From assembly GCF_001428605.1 (NCBI RefSeq), contig NZ_LMID01000013.1:287042-351041 (forward strand): DNA of 64,000 bases. The letters are read 5' to 3'. Shown here piece after piece: positions 1 to 8,873 of the stretch (position 1 is its first letter; every line of letters begins with the position of its first letter). The translations under genes were made by a program, and so were the position numbers. Source of the DNA: Sphingomonas sp. Root720 (GTDB lineage Bacteria > Pseudomonadota > Alphaproteobacteria > Sphingomonadales > Sphingomonadaceae). The notes beneath the pieces were generated by a model. That model saw only the letters and a program-made list of their open reading frames with translations, did no database searches and was not told the DNA's origin.

Positions 1-62
1 AGCTCGGGCGGCCGTTCGGCCTTGCGGGATGCCCGGGGCGCCGCGGCCCCACTCTTCCCGTC

Positions 63-82
63 ATTCCGGCGCAGGCCGGAAT
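63..82. repeat. REP-like intergenic palindrome
   Basis: Two perfect 8-base arms (63-70 and 75-82, ATTCCGGC and GCCGGAAT) flank a 4-base loop in the noncoding first 206 bases. Short palindromes of this form often recur between genes in GC-rich proteobacteria. No U-rich tail follows, so it is not a convincing terminator. Nothing else was recognised in bases 1-206. Confidence 0.4.
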
Positions 83-206
83 CTCAGGAGAGTCGTGCGT
101 ACCACGTCTCTTCTTAGCCTCCGCCTCCGCCACAAGGACGCATTCGACGGGCGGACGACCTTCACCGCCGTTGCCGTTCGCGGCATCAGGCATTAGGCCC
201 CGCCCC

Positions 207-917
207 ATGACCATCAACATCCTCGCCACCGGCACCAGCCGGGGCATCGGAAAGGCCATCATCGACCGCTTTGCGGGCGAGGATGTCCGTATCGTCGGCC
301 ACCGCTCGAGCGACGGCGACGACCGCACCATCGCCGCCGACCTGACCGACTCCAGCGCGCCGCGCCGGATCTGGGAGCAGGCGATGGAGCGGCTCGACGG
401 CCGCATCGACGTGCTCATCAACAATGCCGGCATCTTCGAAACCGCCTCGATCGACGCGCCCGACGCATCGTGGACCGAGGCGTGGAACCGGACGATGCAG
501 GTGAACCTGACCGCCTCGGCCGAGCTCTGCCGCCTGGCCGTCCTGCACTTCCGCCGCCATGGCGGCGGCCGCATCGTCAACGTCGCCAGCCGCGCCGCCT
601 ATCGCGGCGACAGCCCCGCGCACTGGCACTATGCCGCATCCAAGGCCGGCATGGTCGCCATGACCAAGACGATCGCGCGGGGCTATGCGATGGAGAACAT
701 CCTCGCCTTCGCGATCTGCCCCGGCTTCACGATGACCGGGATGGCCGACGACTATCTGGCCAGCCGCGGCGGCGACAAGCTGCTCGCCGACATTCCGCTC
801 GGCAAGGTCGCCGATCCGGAGGAGGTCGCCGAAACCATCCGCTTCCTCGCGCTCGCCGCACCGCCTTCGATGACCGGTGCGGTTCTCGACATCAATGGAG
901 CCAGCTATGTCCGGTAG
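207..917 (+). CDS. Short-chain dehydrogenase/reductase (SDR)
   Basis: A 236-residue classical SDR, an NAD(P)-dependent cytosolic oxidoreductase of unknown substrate. The nucleotide-binding motif TGTSRGIG lies near residues 7-14, NNAG near residue 71, and the catalytic YxxxK pair is Tyr142 and Lys146 with a Ser in NVASRA before it. The C-terminal PLGKVADPEEVAETIRFLA segment is typical of FabG-like members. I chose the ATG at 207 because the SDR fold starts directly after it (MTINILATG); an ATG at 171 would add 12 unlikely residues. The last 11 bases overlap the next gene, prmA, suggesting coupled translation. The substrate cannot be read from sequence. Confidence 0.85.
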   Translation: MTINILATGTSRGIGKAIIDRFAGEDVRIVGHRSSDGDDRTIAADLTDSSAPRRIWEQAMERLDGRIDVLINNAGIFETASIDAPDASWTEAWNRTMQVNLTASAELCRLAVLHFRRHGGGRIVNVASRAAYRGDSPAHWHYAASKAGMVAMTKTIARGYAMENILAFAICPGFTMTGMADDYLASRGGDKLLADIPLGKVADPEEVAETIRFLALAAPPSMTGAVLDINGASYVR

Positions 918-1884
918 ACGAAAGGCCGAACCCAAGGGCGACGGCATCACCGGCTTTCCCTTCGCACCCGAACGCGAAGGCAGCTGGAAGATCACCCTTC
1001 CCTGCACCAAGGCCGAAGCCGAACGGCTCGCCGGCGACCTGCCCGAGCTGGCGCTGCTCGATCCGCAGCCGACGGTGATGACGAGCGAGCCCGATCCGGC
1101 GAAGCCCGACGCATGGCAGCTCGACGCCTATGTCGAGGCCAAGCCGGGCAAGGCGGTGATCGCGGCGATCGCCGCGCTGGCCCCCAGCGCCGCCAAGGTG
1201 AAGCCGGTCGTCACCCATATCCCCGAGGAGGACTGGGTCACGCTGTCCCAGTCGGGCCTCGAGCCGATCCAGGCGGGGCGCTTCTTCGTCCATACGCCCC
1301 ATAATGCCGAACATGTGCCCGAAGGGATGACCGGCTTCGTGATCGACGCCGGCCGCGCCTTCGGCACCGGGCACCATGAGACCACGACCGGCTGCCTGAT
1401 GATGCTCGACCGGCTGAAGCGTAGCGGCCTGCGTTTCGACGATATCGCCGATGTCGGCACCGGTACCGGCCTGCTCGCCTTCGCAGCGCGAGCGCTATGG
1501 CCCGCCGCCAAGGTGGTCGCATCCGACATCGATCCGGTCTCGATCGAGGTAACCGGGGAGAATGCGGCCGCGAACGGCGTGCCGGTCGGCCGCGGGCGCG
1601 GACAGGTCGAGCTGGCGGTGGCCGCCGGCCTGGCGCATCGCCGGCTCAAGGCGCGGCTGCCCTATGACCTGCTGATCGCCAACATCCTCGCCGGTCCGCT
1701 GATCGAGCTGGCGCCGGTGTTCGGCAACGCGGTGCTGCCGGGCGGCACGATCATCCTCGCCGGCTTGCTCGACACCCAGGCCGAGGCGGTGGCGCAGGCT
1801 TATCGCCGGCAGGGCTTCTATCTGGCCGGCGAGATCGTCCGGGGCGACTGGCCCACCTTGCGGCTCGTCAAGCGCAAGCGCTGA
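907..1884 (+). CDS. prmA: Ribosomal protein L11 methyltransferase PrmA
   Basis: A 325-residue SAM-dependent methyltransferase expected to methylate ribosomal protein L11 in the cytosol. The family-typical segment GRAFGTGHHETT lies near residues 148-159, SAM motif I DVGTGTGLLAFAA near 181-193, and the catalytic-region NILAGPL near 255. The length is slightly above the E. coli protein, which is usual for the alphaproteobacterial form. The ATG at 907 is preceded by a GGAG ribosome site 6 bases upstream and overlaps the end of the SDR gene; an upstream in-frame ATG at 877 lies deeper in the SDR gene and is less likely. It is far from the ribosomal cluster at the other end of the window. Confidence 0.93.
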   Translation: MSGRRKAEPKGDGITGFPFAPEREGSWKITLPCTKAEAERLAGDLPELALLDPQPTVMTSEPDPAKPDAWQLDAYVEAKPGKAVIAAIAALAPSAAKVKPVVTHIPEEDWVTLSQSGLEPIQAGRFFVHTPHNAEHVPEGMTGFVIDAGRAFGTGHHETTTGCLMMLDRLKRSGLRFDDIADVGTGTGLLAFAARALWPAAKVVASDIDPVSIEVTGENAAANGVPVGRGRGQVELAVAAGLAHRRLKARLPYDLLIANILAGPLIELAPVFGNAVLPGGTIILAGLLDTQAEAVAQAYRRQGFYLAGEIVRGDWPTLRLVKRKR

Positions 1885-2002
1885 CCGGACCGGGTTACAG
1901 CCCCCCCCCGGCAGGGTGCGGATTAGCGTGCCCTTTCATTGCTGCTATCCGCCCAGCCGCCTGCTATGATCTGGCCCGAAACATTCTGGGGGCCAACAGA
2001 GG

Positions 2003-5000
2003 TTGACGGCAACATTGCGGAGGGGAGGCTTTCGCGCCGGCAGGCTTCTGACCGGCATGTTACTGGCGTGCGCCCTCGCCGTTCTGGCGACGGATCCGGG
2101 CGGCGCCGCGCCGCGCTGGACCAATCTGGCCGCCACCGTCTTCCACAACTATGGCCGCAACGAGGGGCTTCCGCACCCGGTGCCGACCGCGCTGGCCCAG
2201 GACCGCGACGGCTTCATCTGGATCGGCACGCAGGGCGGACTCACTCGCTGGGACGGCTACCGCTTCCGTGTCTACAAGGCCGACCCGGCGACCGCCGGCA
2301 GCCTGCCCGACGACTGGGTCCAGACGCTCCATGTCGACCCCGTCGGCAGGTTGTGGATCGGTGGCGGCGCGGGTGGCCTCGCCCGCTATGACCCCGTCCG
2401 CGATCGCTTCCTGCAGGTTCCGATCGGCCGGAACCAAGCGCGGACCCATATCGGCGCGATCGCCGATGACGGGCGCGGCGGCCTGTGGGTCGGGACCGAC
2501 CAGGGGCTGCACCACCTGGATCCGGCGACCGGAACGGTTCGGGCGACCGCGATCGCCATTGCGGATGCGCCGGTGCGCGCGCTGCTGCGCGATCGTCGCG
2601 GCGCGCTGTGGGTCGGGACCACGAGAGGCTTGGCGCGCCGCTCGGCAGGCTCCGCCGGTTGGACGACGGTCGCGTTCGATCACGAGCCGACCAGCATCAC
2701 CGCCCTGTTCGAGGACCCCGGCGGCCGTGTATGGATCGGCACCCAGCGTCGGGGCCTCTTCGTTGTCGACACGCCCGGCGCGCAACCCCGTGCCGTCGGT
2801 ACTGACCCGATCCTGACGGAGGGATCGGTATCCTCGATCAGCCCGGCGAACCCCCGCGAGATATGGGTGGGGCTGCGCGGCAACGGTATCGCCGCGGTCG
2901 AGGTCGCGACCCGGCAACTACGCTTCATTCGGCACGACCGGACGGTGGCGAGCAGCCTCGCCCATGACGACGTCTGGGCGCTGATGCGAGACGACGCCGG
3001 CTCGATGTGGGTCGGCAGCATCGGCGGGCTCAGCTATCATCCGCGCAATTCGGGCCTGATATCGGCCGTGCTCGCCTCACAGGATCGCGCCGGCGGGCTG
3101 AGTTCGACCGATCCGCTGGCGGTGCTGGCGACCCGCGACGGCCGGGTGTGGATGGGCTATCTTGCCGGTGGCGTCGACGTGATCGACCCCGCCGCAGGCC
3201 GCGTCGCGGCGCTGCGCCCCGGCAATGGTCGCCATCCTGCCACCACCCTCCCGCCCGACATCGTGTTCGCCATGGCCGAAGACGATCGCGGCGGCGTCTA
3301 TATCGGCACGCGGCGCGGTCTCTATCGCACCGGCCCCGCCGCCGATGGCGTCCGGCTGGTCCCGCTGCCCGGGCTCGATCCGCAGGTGTCGATCACCGCC
3401 CTCTCCTTCGATGACGGCATCCTCTGGGTCGGCAGCGACGAGGAAGGCCTGATCGGCATGGTTCCCGATCGCGCCGGCCAGGTGGGCCGGGTCGTCTTCG
3501 GGAAGAAGGACAGCGCCGCGCTGACCGACGACGGCGTCAACGTCATTCTGCGCGGCAACGGGCGTGACCTGTGGGTCGGGGCCCGCAACGGACTCTACCG
3601 CGTCGACAAGACCACCCATGCGGTCGACCATATCGAGGCCAATCCCGCCGATCCCACTGCCCTGCCGGGGCGGAACGTGGTGGCGACGCTGATCGACCGG
3701 CGCGGGCGCCTGTGGGCGGGGACCTTCGGCGGCGGTCTCGCCATGATGACCGGCCGGGATGCCGCCGGCCGATGGCATTTCCGCCGGATCGGCGTGGCGG
3801 ACGGACTGCCCCACATGAATGTCGACAGCCTGCAGATGGATGGCTCGGGCATCATCTGGGCCGGCACCGACGACGGCCTCGCCCGTATCGACCCTGACGA
3901 CCTCGCGGTCCGTGCCGTTCGACAGGCGGACGGCTCGGCGCTGGTCGACTATTATGCCGGCGCCGGCGCCACCACCGCAGCCGGTGAGGCTGTGTTCGGC
4001 GCCAAGGGCGGCCTTACCGTCGTCCGGCCCGGGCCCCTGCCCCGCTGGACGCTGCAGCCTCCACTGGTCGTGACCGACCTACGGATTGGCGGCGTGCCGC
4101 AGCCCGCGGCCCGCCTCAACCGGCCGGATCCCATCGCCCCGCTCATGGTGAAGCCCGACAGCAACAGCATAGCGGTCGAGTTCGCCGCGCTCGACTATAC
4201 CGCGCCGGAGCGCAACCGCTATTCCTACCGCCTCGACGGCTTCGACCGGGACTGGACCGAGACCGATGCCAACCGGCGGCTCGCTATCTACACCAACCTC
4301 CCGCCCGGCGATTATGTCCTGCGCCTGCGCGGCTCCAACCGGGCCGGCATCTGGGCGGAGCGCGAGCTCGCCCTGCCGATCCGCGTGCTGCCTGCCTGGT
4401 ACCAGCGACTATGGCTGAAGCTGGCCGGCGGCCTGCTGCTACTGCTGGCCGTCTTCGCGATCGTGCGGTGGCGAACCCAGTATCTCCGGAAACGCCAGGG
4501 CGATCTCGAACGCCAGGTCGCCGACCGCACCGCCGACCTGCGCGCCGCCAACGCGCGGCTAGGCCATCTGGCGCAGACCGACCCGCTGACCGGCTGCGCC
4601 AACCGGCGGCATTTCATGACCCAGGCCGACGAACGGATCCATGCCGCCCGGCGCGGCGGCCGTCCGCTGTGCCTGGCGGTGCTCGATCTCGATGACTTCA
4701 AGTCGATCAACGATCGCCACGGCCACCCGGGCGGCGACGCGGTGCTGGAGATGGCAGGGGTCGTCCTGGTCGATCATCTTCGCGAGGGCGACATCGCCGG
4801 CCGCATCGGCGGCGAGGAGTTCGCCATCCTGATGCCGGATACCGCCATCGCCGACGCCCGGCATCTCGCGGACCAACTGCGCGAAGCGATCGGAGGCGCG
4901 CGGATCAAGGTCGACGGCGTGTCGATCGGGGTATCCGCCAGTATCGGCGTGGCGGAACTGGATGCCGACGAGGATTTCGGCCGCCTCTATGCGCGCGCCG

Positions 5001-5068
5001 ATGCGGTCCTCTATACTGCGAAGCATGCTGGCCGGAACCGCGTGGAGACGGCGGCCCCCGCTGCCTGA
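2003..5068 (+). CDS. Two-propeller sensor diguanylate cyclase (Reg_prop, Y_Y_Y, GGDEF)
   Basis: A 1021-residue membrane sensor that should make cyclic di-GMP. After an N-terminal signal sequence come at least 13 copies of the propeller motif (forms such as LWIGTQGGL or LWVGTDQGL) between residues about 60 and 640, enough for two seven-bladed propellers. A Y_Y_Y domain follows (RYSYRLDGFDRDW near 738-750), then one membrane helix near 800-822, a short coiled coil and a GGDEF domain (about 855-1015) with active-site GGEEF near 935. An RxxD inhibition site (REGD) precedes it by the usual five residues, so feedback control is likely. The TTG start keeps a basic n-region before the hydrophobic core; the next ATG (2057) would remove it. 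No EAL domain is present. Confidence 0.88.
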   Translation: MTATLRRGGFRAGRLLTGMLLACALAVLATDPGGAAPRWTNLAATVFHNYGRNEGLPHPVPTALAQDRDGFIWIGTQGGLTRWDGYRFRVYKADPATAGSLPDDWVQTLHVDPVGRLWIGGGAGGLARYDPVRDRFLQVPIGRNQARTHIGAIADDGRGGLWVGTDQGLHHLDPATGTVRATAIAIADAPVRALLRDRRGALWVGTTRGLARRSAGSAGWTTVAFDHEPTSITALFEDPGGRVWIGTQRRGLFVVDTPGAQPRAVGTDPILTEGSVSSISPANPREIWVGLRGNGIAAVEVATRQLRFIRHDRTVASSLAHDDVWALMRDDAGSMWVGSIGGLSYHPRNSGLISAVLASQDRAGGLSSTDPLAVLATRDGRVWMGYLAGGVDVIDPAAGRVAALRPGNGRHPATTLPPDIVFAMAEDDRGGVYIGTRRGLYRTGPAADGVRLVPLPGLDPQVSITALSFDDGILWVGSDEEGLIGMVPDRAGQVGRVVFGKKDSAALTDDGVNVILRGNGRDLWVGARNGLYRVDKTTHAVDHIEANPADPTALPGRNVVATLIDRRGRLWAGTFGGGLAMMTGRDAAGRWHFRRIGVADGLPHMNVDSLQMDGSGIIWAGTDDGLARIDPDDLAVRAVRQADGSALVDYYAGAGATTAAGEAVFGAKGGLTVVRPGPLPRWTLQPPLVVTDLRIGGVPQPAARLNRPDPIAPLMVKPDSNSIAVEFAALDYTAPERNRYSYRLDGFDRDWTETDANRRLAIYTNLPPGDYVLRLRGSNRAGIWAERELALPIRVLPAWYQRLWLKLAGGLLLLLAVFAIVRWRTQYLRKRQGDLERQVADRTADLRAANARLGHLAQTDPLTGCANRRHFMTQADERIHAARRGGRPLCLAVLDLDDFKSINDRHGHPGGDAVLEMAGVVLVDHLREGDIAGRIGGEEFAILMPDTAIADARHLADQLREAIGGARIKVDGVSIGVSASIGVAELDADEDFGRLYARADAVLYTAKHAGRNRVETAAPAA

Positions 5069-5083
5069 GCCGGCCTTCCGCGC

Positions 5084-5497
5084 TCAGCCCGTCGCCATTT
5101 TCAGGATGGTCGCCCATTCATCAGCGGAGACCGGCGACACCGAAAGCCGGCTTTGCCGCAGCATGGCCATGCCGGCCAGCGCCGCCTCGGCCTTCATTTC
5201 GGCAAGGGTTACGGGCCGTGCTAGCGCGCGGACCGGCGCCAGTTCTACCGCGACGAAGCGACCTGCGGGGTCGGTCGTGTCGGGAAAAGCAGTGCGGACG
5301 ACCCTCGCGATCCCAACCACCGCCAGCCCTTCCTGGCTGTGGTAGAAGAAGACCTCGTCGCCCTCCTTCATCGCCTTCAGGTGCAGCGCGGCGGCATTAT
5401 TGCGGACACCGTCCCAGACCGTCCGGCCATCGCGTTCGAGATCGGCGTAGGAGTAGCTATTGGGCTCCGACTTCACCAGCCAATGGGATAGCGTCAT
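5084..5497 (-). CDS. EVE domain-containing protein
   Basis: A 137-residue single-domain EVE protein of the thymocyte nuclear protein 1 type, a PUA-like fold proposed to bind modified nucleic-acid bases. The diagnostic segments HWLVKSEP at the start, TVWDGVRNN near residue 30 and GDEVFFYHS near 48 are all present. The ATG at 5497 has a strong GGAGG ribosome site 5 bases upstream; a GTG at 5509 is the only earlier option. It converges on the diguanylate cyclase gene with 15 bases between stops. The cellular role of stand-alone bacterial EVE proteins is not settled. Confidence 0.88.
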   Translation of the reverse strand: MTLSHWLVKSEPNSYSYADLERDGRTVWDGVRNNAAALHLKAMKEGDEVFFYHSQEGLAVVGIARVVRTAFPDTTDPAGRFVAVELAPVRALARPVTLAEMKAEAALAGMAMLRQSRLSVSPVSADEWATILKMATG

Positions 5498-5991
5498 CGT
5501 TCCCTCCACCTCTCGCGGCCACGCATCGCTCTTCTCATGCGTGCAAGCCGAACTTCAAGACCATTAAAGGGGGAGCAGGACGGGAATCCCTTCGAACGTC
5601 GCATATCCGGAACACGTAAAGGCCCGATCGCTACCGCAGGTGCCCGCAGCGCCTGCTGCCGGCCGCGTCGCCCCTCGGCCCATGAAGACGAAGGGGCGGC
5701 GCTCGGCAAACGGTTCCAACGGGAAATTCTTCACGGACAAGGCGGGAAACGTCGGGGAGCCGATCCACGAAGCGACCCCACCAGCTGTGATCCCGCCACG
5801 CATCGGCCGGAACCAGCGATTCTCCATCGCCTCGAATCGCGGCCGGGTCGGATCACTACTGCATATTACCGGCGCCTTCGATGTGGTAAGAACTCAACAG
5901 CTGGCGGTGGGGGTGTGCTTACTGTTTACTGTGCCGCGACTTCCCGCGCTGCCGATGACGATGGGCACCACATCTTTCGGGGAGAAAGCAC
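5498..5991. other. Noncoding interval upstream of EVE and receiver genes
   Basis: About 490 bases between divergent genes. Several open frames cross it, but none has codon use, family similarity or a ribosome site that supports a gene. It presumably holds the promoters of the EVE gene and of the receiver gene; I could not place either with confidence. Confidence 0.4.
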
Positions 5992-6402
5992 ATGAAATCC
6001 CTCGTATGGATTGTGGAAGATGCCGCCCTCGTGAGGCTTTTAATCGAAGAGATCCTCTCGGAGAACGACTTCATCGTGCGGTCCTTCCGCTCGGCGCGAC
6101 AAGCGATTTCTTCCCTTGGCGAAGGTCATGCTATTCCGTCGATACTGATAACCGACATCTCTTTCGACGGGGATCAAACAACCGGATGGGATGTTGCCCG
6201 GTTCGTACACAAGGTATCGCCCGATATCCTAACCATCTATATAAGCGGATATTTCGATAGTGACGATCCTGTCGAAGCCATTCCGCCGGGAATATTTCTG
6301 CGAAAGCCGTTCACGGGAAAACAATTGATTTCCGCCATTTCCGACGCTCGGGGGAAGTCCTCGCCCCCCGATCGATCGACCGGCACATTCCCGATTGGTT
6401 AG
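5992..6402 (+). CDS. Stand-alone response regulator receiver domain
   Basis: A 136-residue single-domain receiver protein with no output domain. Acidic residues at VED near positions 9-10, the phospho-acceptor Asp in LITDISFDG near 55, a Thr/Ser switch region (YISGY) near 83 and the conserved Lys in RKPF near 104 are all present, so phosphorylation chemistry should be intact. A clear GGGGAGAAA ribosome site precedes the ATG. No histidine kinase is adjacent; the neighbours are an EVE gene and the polysaccharide locus, which it precedes on the opposite strand. Its partner kinase and target are unknown. Codon use is less GC-rich than in the first genes of the window. Confidence 0.85.
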   Translation: MKSLVWIVEDAALVRLLIEEILSENDFIVRSFRSARQAISSLGEGHAIPSILITDISFDGDQTTGWDVARFVHKVSPDILTIYISGYFDSDDPVEAIPPGIFLRKPFTGKQLISAISDARGKSSPPDRSTGTFPIG

Positions 6403-6419
6403 AGCATCTCTCCCGTGCG

Positions 6420-7382
6420 CTAGGAGAAATAGACTGCCCTGAAATAGGAAATCGTCTCCTTCAATCCGTCTTCAAGCCCCACCTTCGGCTCCCAGCCGAG
6501 CGTCGACTTCGCCAGATCGATGTTCGGCCGCCTCTGCTTGGGATCGTCGACCGCGGCGGGTTCGAACACGAGCTTCGATTTGGACCCGGTCAGCGCGAGC
6601 ACGAGCTCAGCCAGCTCGATCATGGTAAACTCGTTCGGATTTCCGATATTGATGGGGCCGGTCAGGCCCTCCGGCGAGTTCATCAGACGCACCATGCCGT
6701 CAATGAGGTCGTCGACATAACAAAAGGCCCTGGTCTGTCGCCCCCCTCCATAGATCGTGATCGGATCCCCCGCCAAGGCCTGCATGATGAAATTAGAAAC
6801 GACGCGACCGTCCTTCGGATGCATGCGAGGCCCATAGGTGTTGAAGATCCGCATTACCTTGATCCTCAAGGAGTGCTGGCGGTGATAGTCGAAGAACAAG
6901 GTCTCCGCGCAACGCTTTCCTTCGTCATAGCAGGACCGCGGCCCAATGGGGTTGACGTTCCCCCAATAATCCTCGGTCTGGGGGTGGACGGTGGGATCGC
7001 CATATACTTCCGAGGTCGATGCCTGGAGTATTTTAGCACGGAGGCGCTTGGCCAGACCCAACATGTTGATCGCCCCATGAACCGAGGTCTTTGTCGTCTG
7101 GACTGGGTCATGCTGGTAATGAATGGGGCTCGCTGGGCAGGCGAGATTATAGATCTCGTCGACTTCCACATAGAGAGGAAATGTCACGTCGTGGCGCATG
7201 AACTCAAAGCGGCTGTTACTGAACAGATGCTCTATATTGCGGCGCTGCCCCGTGAACAGATTGTCCAGGCACAGCACTTCCTTCCCTTCGGAAAGCAGCC
7301 GCTCGCAGAGATGCGATCCTAGAAACCCGCTGCCGCCGGTAACAAGGGTACGATCGATAAGCAGTTCGCTGACCTTACTCAT
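6420..7382 (-). CDS. UDP-glucuronate decarboxylase (UDP-xylose synthase)
   Basis: A 320-residue extended SDR converting UDP-glucuronate to UDP-xylose. TGGSGFLG (residues 15-22) binds NAD, TSE (123-125) and Tyr152/Lys156 of CYDEGKR are the catalytic set, and the family-specific [10 protein letters not shown] and [11 protein letters not shown] segments separate it from UDP-glucose epimerases. A GGAG site lies 7 bases before the ATG. It is the last gene of the minus-strand glycosyltransferase unit, so it probably supplies xylose for this polymer. The substrate needs UDP-glucose dehydrogenase, which is not in the window. Confidence 0.9.
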   Translation of the reverse strand: MSKVSELLIDRTLVTGGSGFLGSHLCERLLSEGKEVLCLDNLFTGQRRNIEHLFSNSRFEFMRHDVTFPLYVEVDEIYNLACPASPIHYQHDPVQTTKTSVHGAINMLGLAKRLRAKILQASTSEVYGDPTVHPQTEDYWGNVNPIGPRSCYDEGKRCAETLFFDYHRQHSLRIKVMRIFNTYGPRMHPKDGRVVSNFIMQALAGDPITIYGGGRQTRAFCYVDDLIDGMVRLMNSPEGLTGPINIGNPNEFTMIELAELVLALTGSKSKLVFEPAAVDDPKQRRPNIDLAKSTLGWEPKVGLEDGLKETISYFRAVYFS

Positions 7383-7399
7383 TTTATCGCTCCGTCCCT

Positions 7400-8302
7400 T
7401 TAAAGCTTGGCGGTTCGTTCGTTATTCCGCGCTTCTTTGATCATCAGCCTAATGGTATTGAAATACCAGGCTTTGTAAAATGAGTATTGAAAGCCGGCCA
7501 GTCCGTCCAGAAAGCCGAATTTAACGAAATAGCTAAGACAAAAATACGCGGGCGCGAACCATGCCCGTTCGATATTGCCGTACTTCGCCTTTTGACGGGG
7601 CGTCAAATCCTTGGAGGCCAGCGCATTCCTGAGCTGCGAATAGCGCGCCATCTCCCATTTCGCATAATCCAGGTGCCGCGTGACGAACTTTCCTATTCCC
7701 TGAAAATCGCGATGGTCGATACGTGCGCCTATCTCTCCGACCTCGCCGGTCAGTTGGGGGTGCTCATGCACCTCCATGTCGAGCTGGCTCCAATGGTCCT
7801 CGTCGATCTTTTCATAGCGTCCGGCGCTTTTCCGAAAGAGCGCGAGCTTGCGTTGGGGGACGCCATGACGCAGCGGACGTCCGAGGAAATAATTCGTATA
7901 GGTCAGCCAGAAGCCGACCTTGCCTTCCTGACGAAGCGCGCATTCCACTTCCGCGATGAATGCAGGCGTCACCGCCTCGTCGGCATCGAGAAACAGACAC
8001 CAGTCGTTGCGCGTTTCGTGACTGTCGAGGAACCAGTTGCGTTTCTTCGGGAATTTGCCGTTCCATCTGAAATCGACGAGCCTTACTCCCCTTTCCTCAG
8101 CGATCTGCGCCGTGCGGTCGCTGCTCGCGCTGTCGACCACGACGATCTCGTCCCATGCGGTGCCGAGCGCATCCAGGCATGAGGGAAGATTCTTCTCTTC
8201 GTTCTTCACGGGTATGACGACGGTCACCGGCAATTTCGGCATGACCGACGAGCCCGTCGCGGCTGTCGCTTGCGGCTTCGGCATATCGTTCCGTCCGAAC
8301 AT
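7400..8302 (-). CDS. Family 2 glycosyltransferase, WaaE/KdtX-like
   Basis: A GT-A fold glycosyltransferase of about 300 residues acting on the cytosolic face of the membrane. The N-terminal [14 protein letters not shown] strand, VVDSASSD and the metal-binding FLDADE (about residues 104-109 from this start) are present. The GKFPKKRNW segment and C-terminal aromatic stretch resemble the lipopolysaccharide core glucosyltransferase WaaE/KdtX group. In-frame ATGs at 8389, 8302, 8284 and 8242 are possible; 8302 avoids overlap with the upstream gene and leaves a 28-base gap, but none has a strong ribosome site. Donor and acceptor sugars are unknown. Confidence 0.82.
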   Translation of the reverse strand: MFGRNDMPKPQATAATGSSVMPKLPVTVVIPVKNEEKNLPSCLDALGTAWDEIVVVDSASSDRTAQIAEERGVRLVDFRWNGKFPKKRNWFLDSHETRNDWCLFLDADEAVTPAFIAEVECALRQEGKVGFWLTYTNYFLGRPLRHGVPQRKLALFRKSAGRYEKIDEDHWSQLDMEVHEHPQLTGEVGEIGARIDHRDFQGIGKFVTRHLDYAKWEMARYSQLRNALASKDLTPRQKAKYGNIERAWFAPAYFCLSYFVKFGFLDGLAGFQYSFYKAWYFNTIRLMIKEARNNERTAKL

Positions 8303-8330
8303 GTCTGCGGCTGGCAAAGTGATCCCCCGA

Positions 8331-8873
8331 TCAGCGTCGGCCGATCGTGCGGGCCGGATTGCCTGCCACGATCTCGCTCGGTTCAACATGCTTCATCACG
8401 ACGGCGCGCGCACCGACAATCGCGCCATCGCCGATGTCGACGTCGGGACCGATAAAGGCATCGGCACAGATCCATGCGCGCGCCCCGATACGGATCGGCG
8501 GCTTGGTCAGCGGCATGGTCGCATCGCGCCATTCGTGACTGCCCGCACAGATATGCGCATATTGCGAAATGGTCGCGTTCGCACCGATGAAGATCGGGCC
8601 CAAGGCATAGAGAATGGCCCCGTCACCGATGCCGACGTCGTCGCCGATGGCGAGGTTCCACGGAATCGTGATGCGGACACTGGGGAAGATGCGGACATCG
8701 CGCCCGATCCGCGCGCCAAAGCGGCGCAGCAGCCAGCGCCGCCACCCCCAGAACAGGCGGGGGCTGAACCGGAACAGCGGCTGCGCCAGGCCCCAGGCGA
8801 CGCGCCCGGCCAGTTCCTTGCGGCTCCATTTTCGGGCGCGGCGATTCTCCGCGGTAGGGTTGTCCGGTCGCAT
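8331..8873 (-). CDS. WcaF-like hexapeptide-repeat acetyltransferase
   Basis: A 180-residue left-handed beta-helix acyltransferase, similar to the colanic acid acetyltransferase WcaF, expected to O-acetylate a sugar of the polymer using acetyl-CoA. Hexapeptide turns run from about residue 55 to the end (for example IGDDVGIGDGAI and IGPDVDIGDGAIVGA). The likely catalytic His is in CAGSHEW. The ATG overlaps the stop of the upstream glycosyltransferase as TGATG and has GGAG about 10 bases before it, so translation is coupled. The target residue is not predictable. Confidence 0.83.
   Translation of the reverse strand: MRPDNPTAENRRARKWSRKELAGRVAWGLAQPLFRFSPRLFWGWRRWLLRRFGARIGRDVRIFPSVRITIPWNLAIGDDVGIGDGAILYALGPIFIGANATISQYAHICAGSHEWRDATMPLTKPPIRIGARAWICADAFIGPDVDIGDGAIVGARAVVMKHVEPSEIVAGNPARTIGRR

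Noticed and set aside
5537-5995. Plus-strand open frames before the receiver gene
   Set aside because: No ribosome site, mixed Arg/Pro-rich composition and overlap with the clear receiver start; treated as noncoding.
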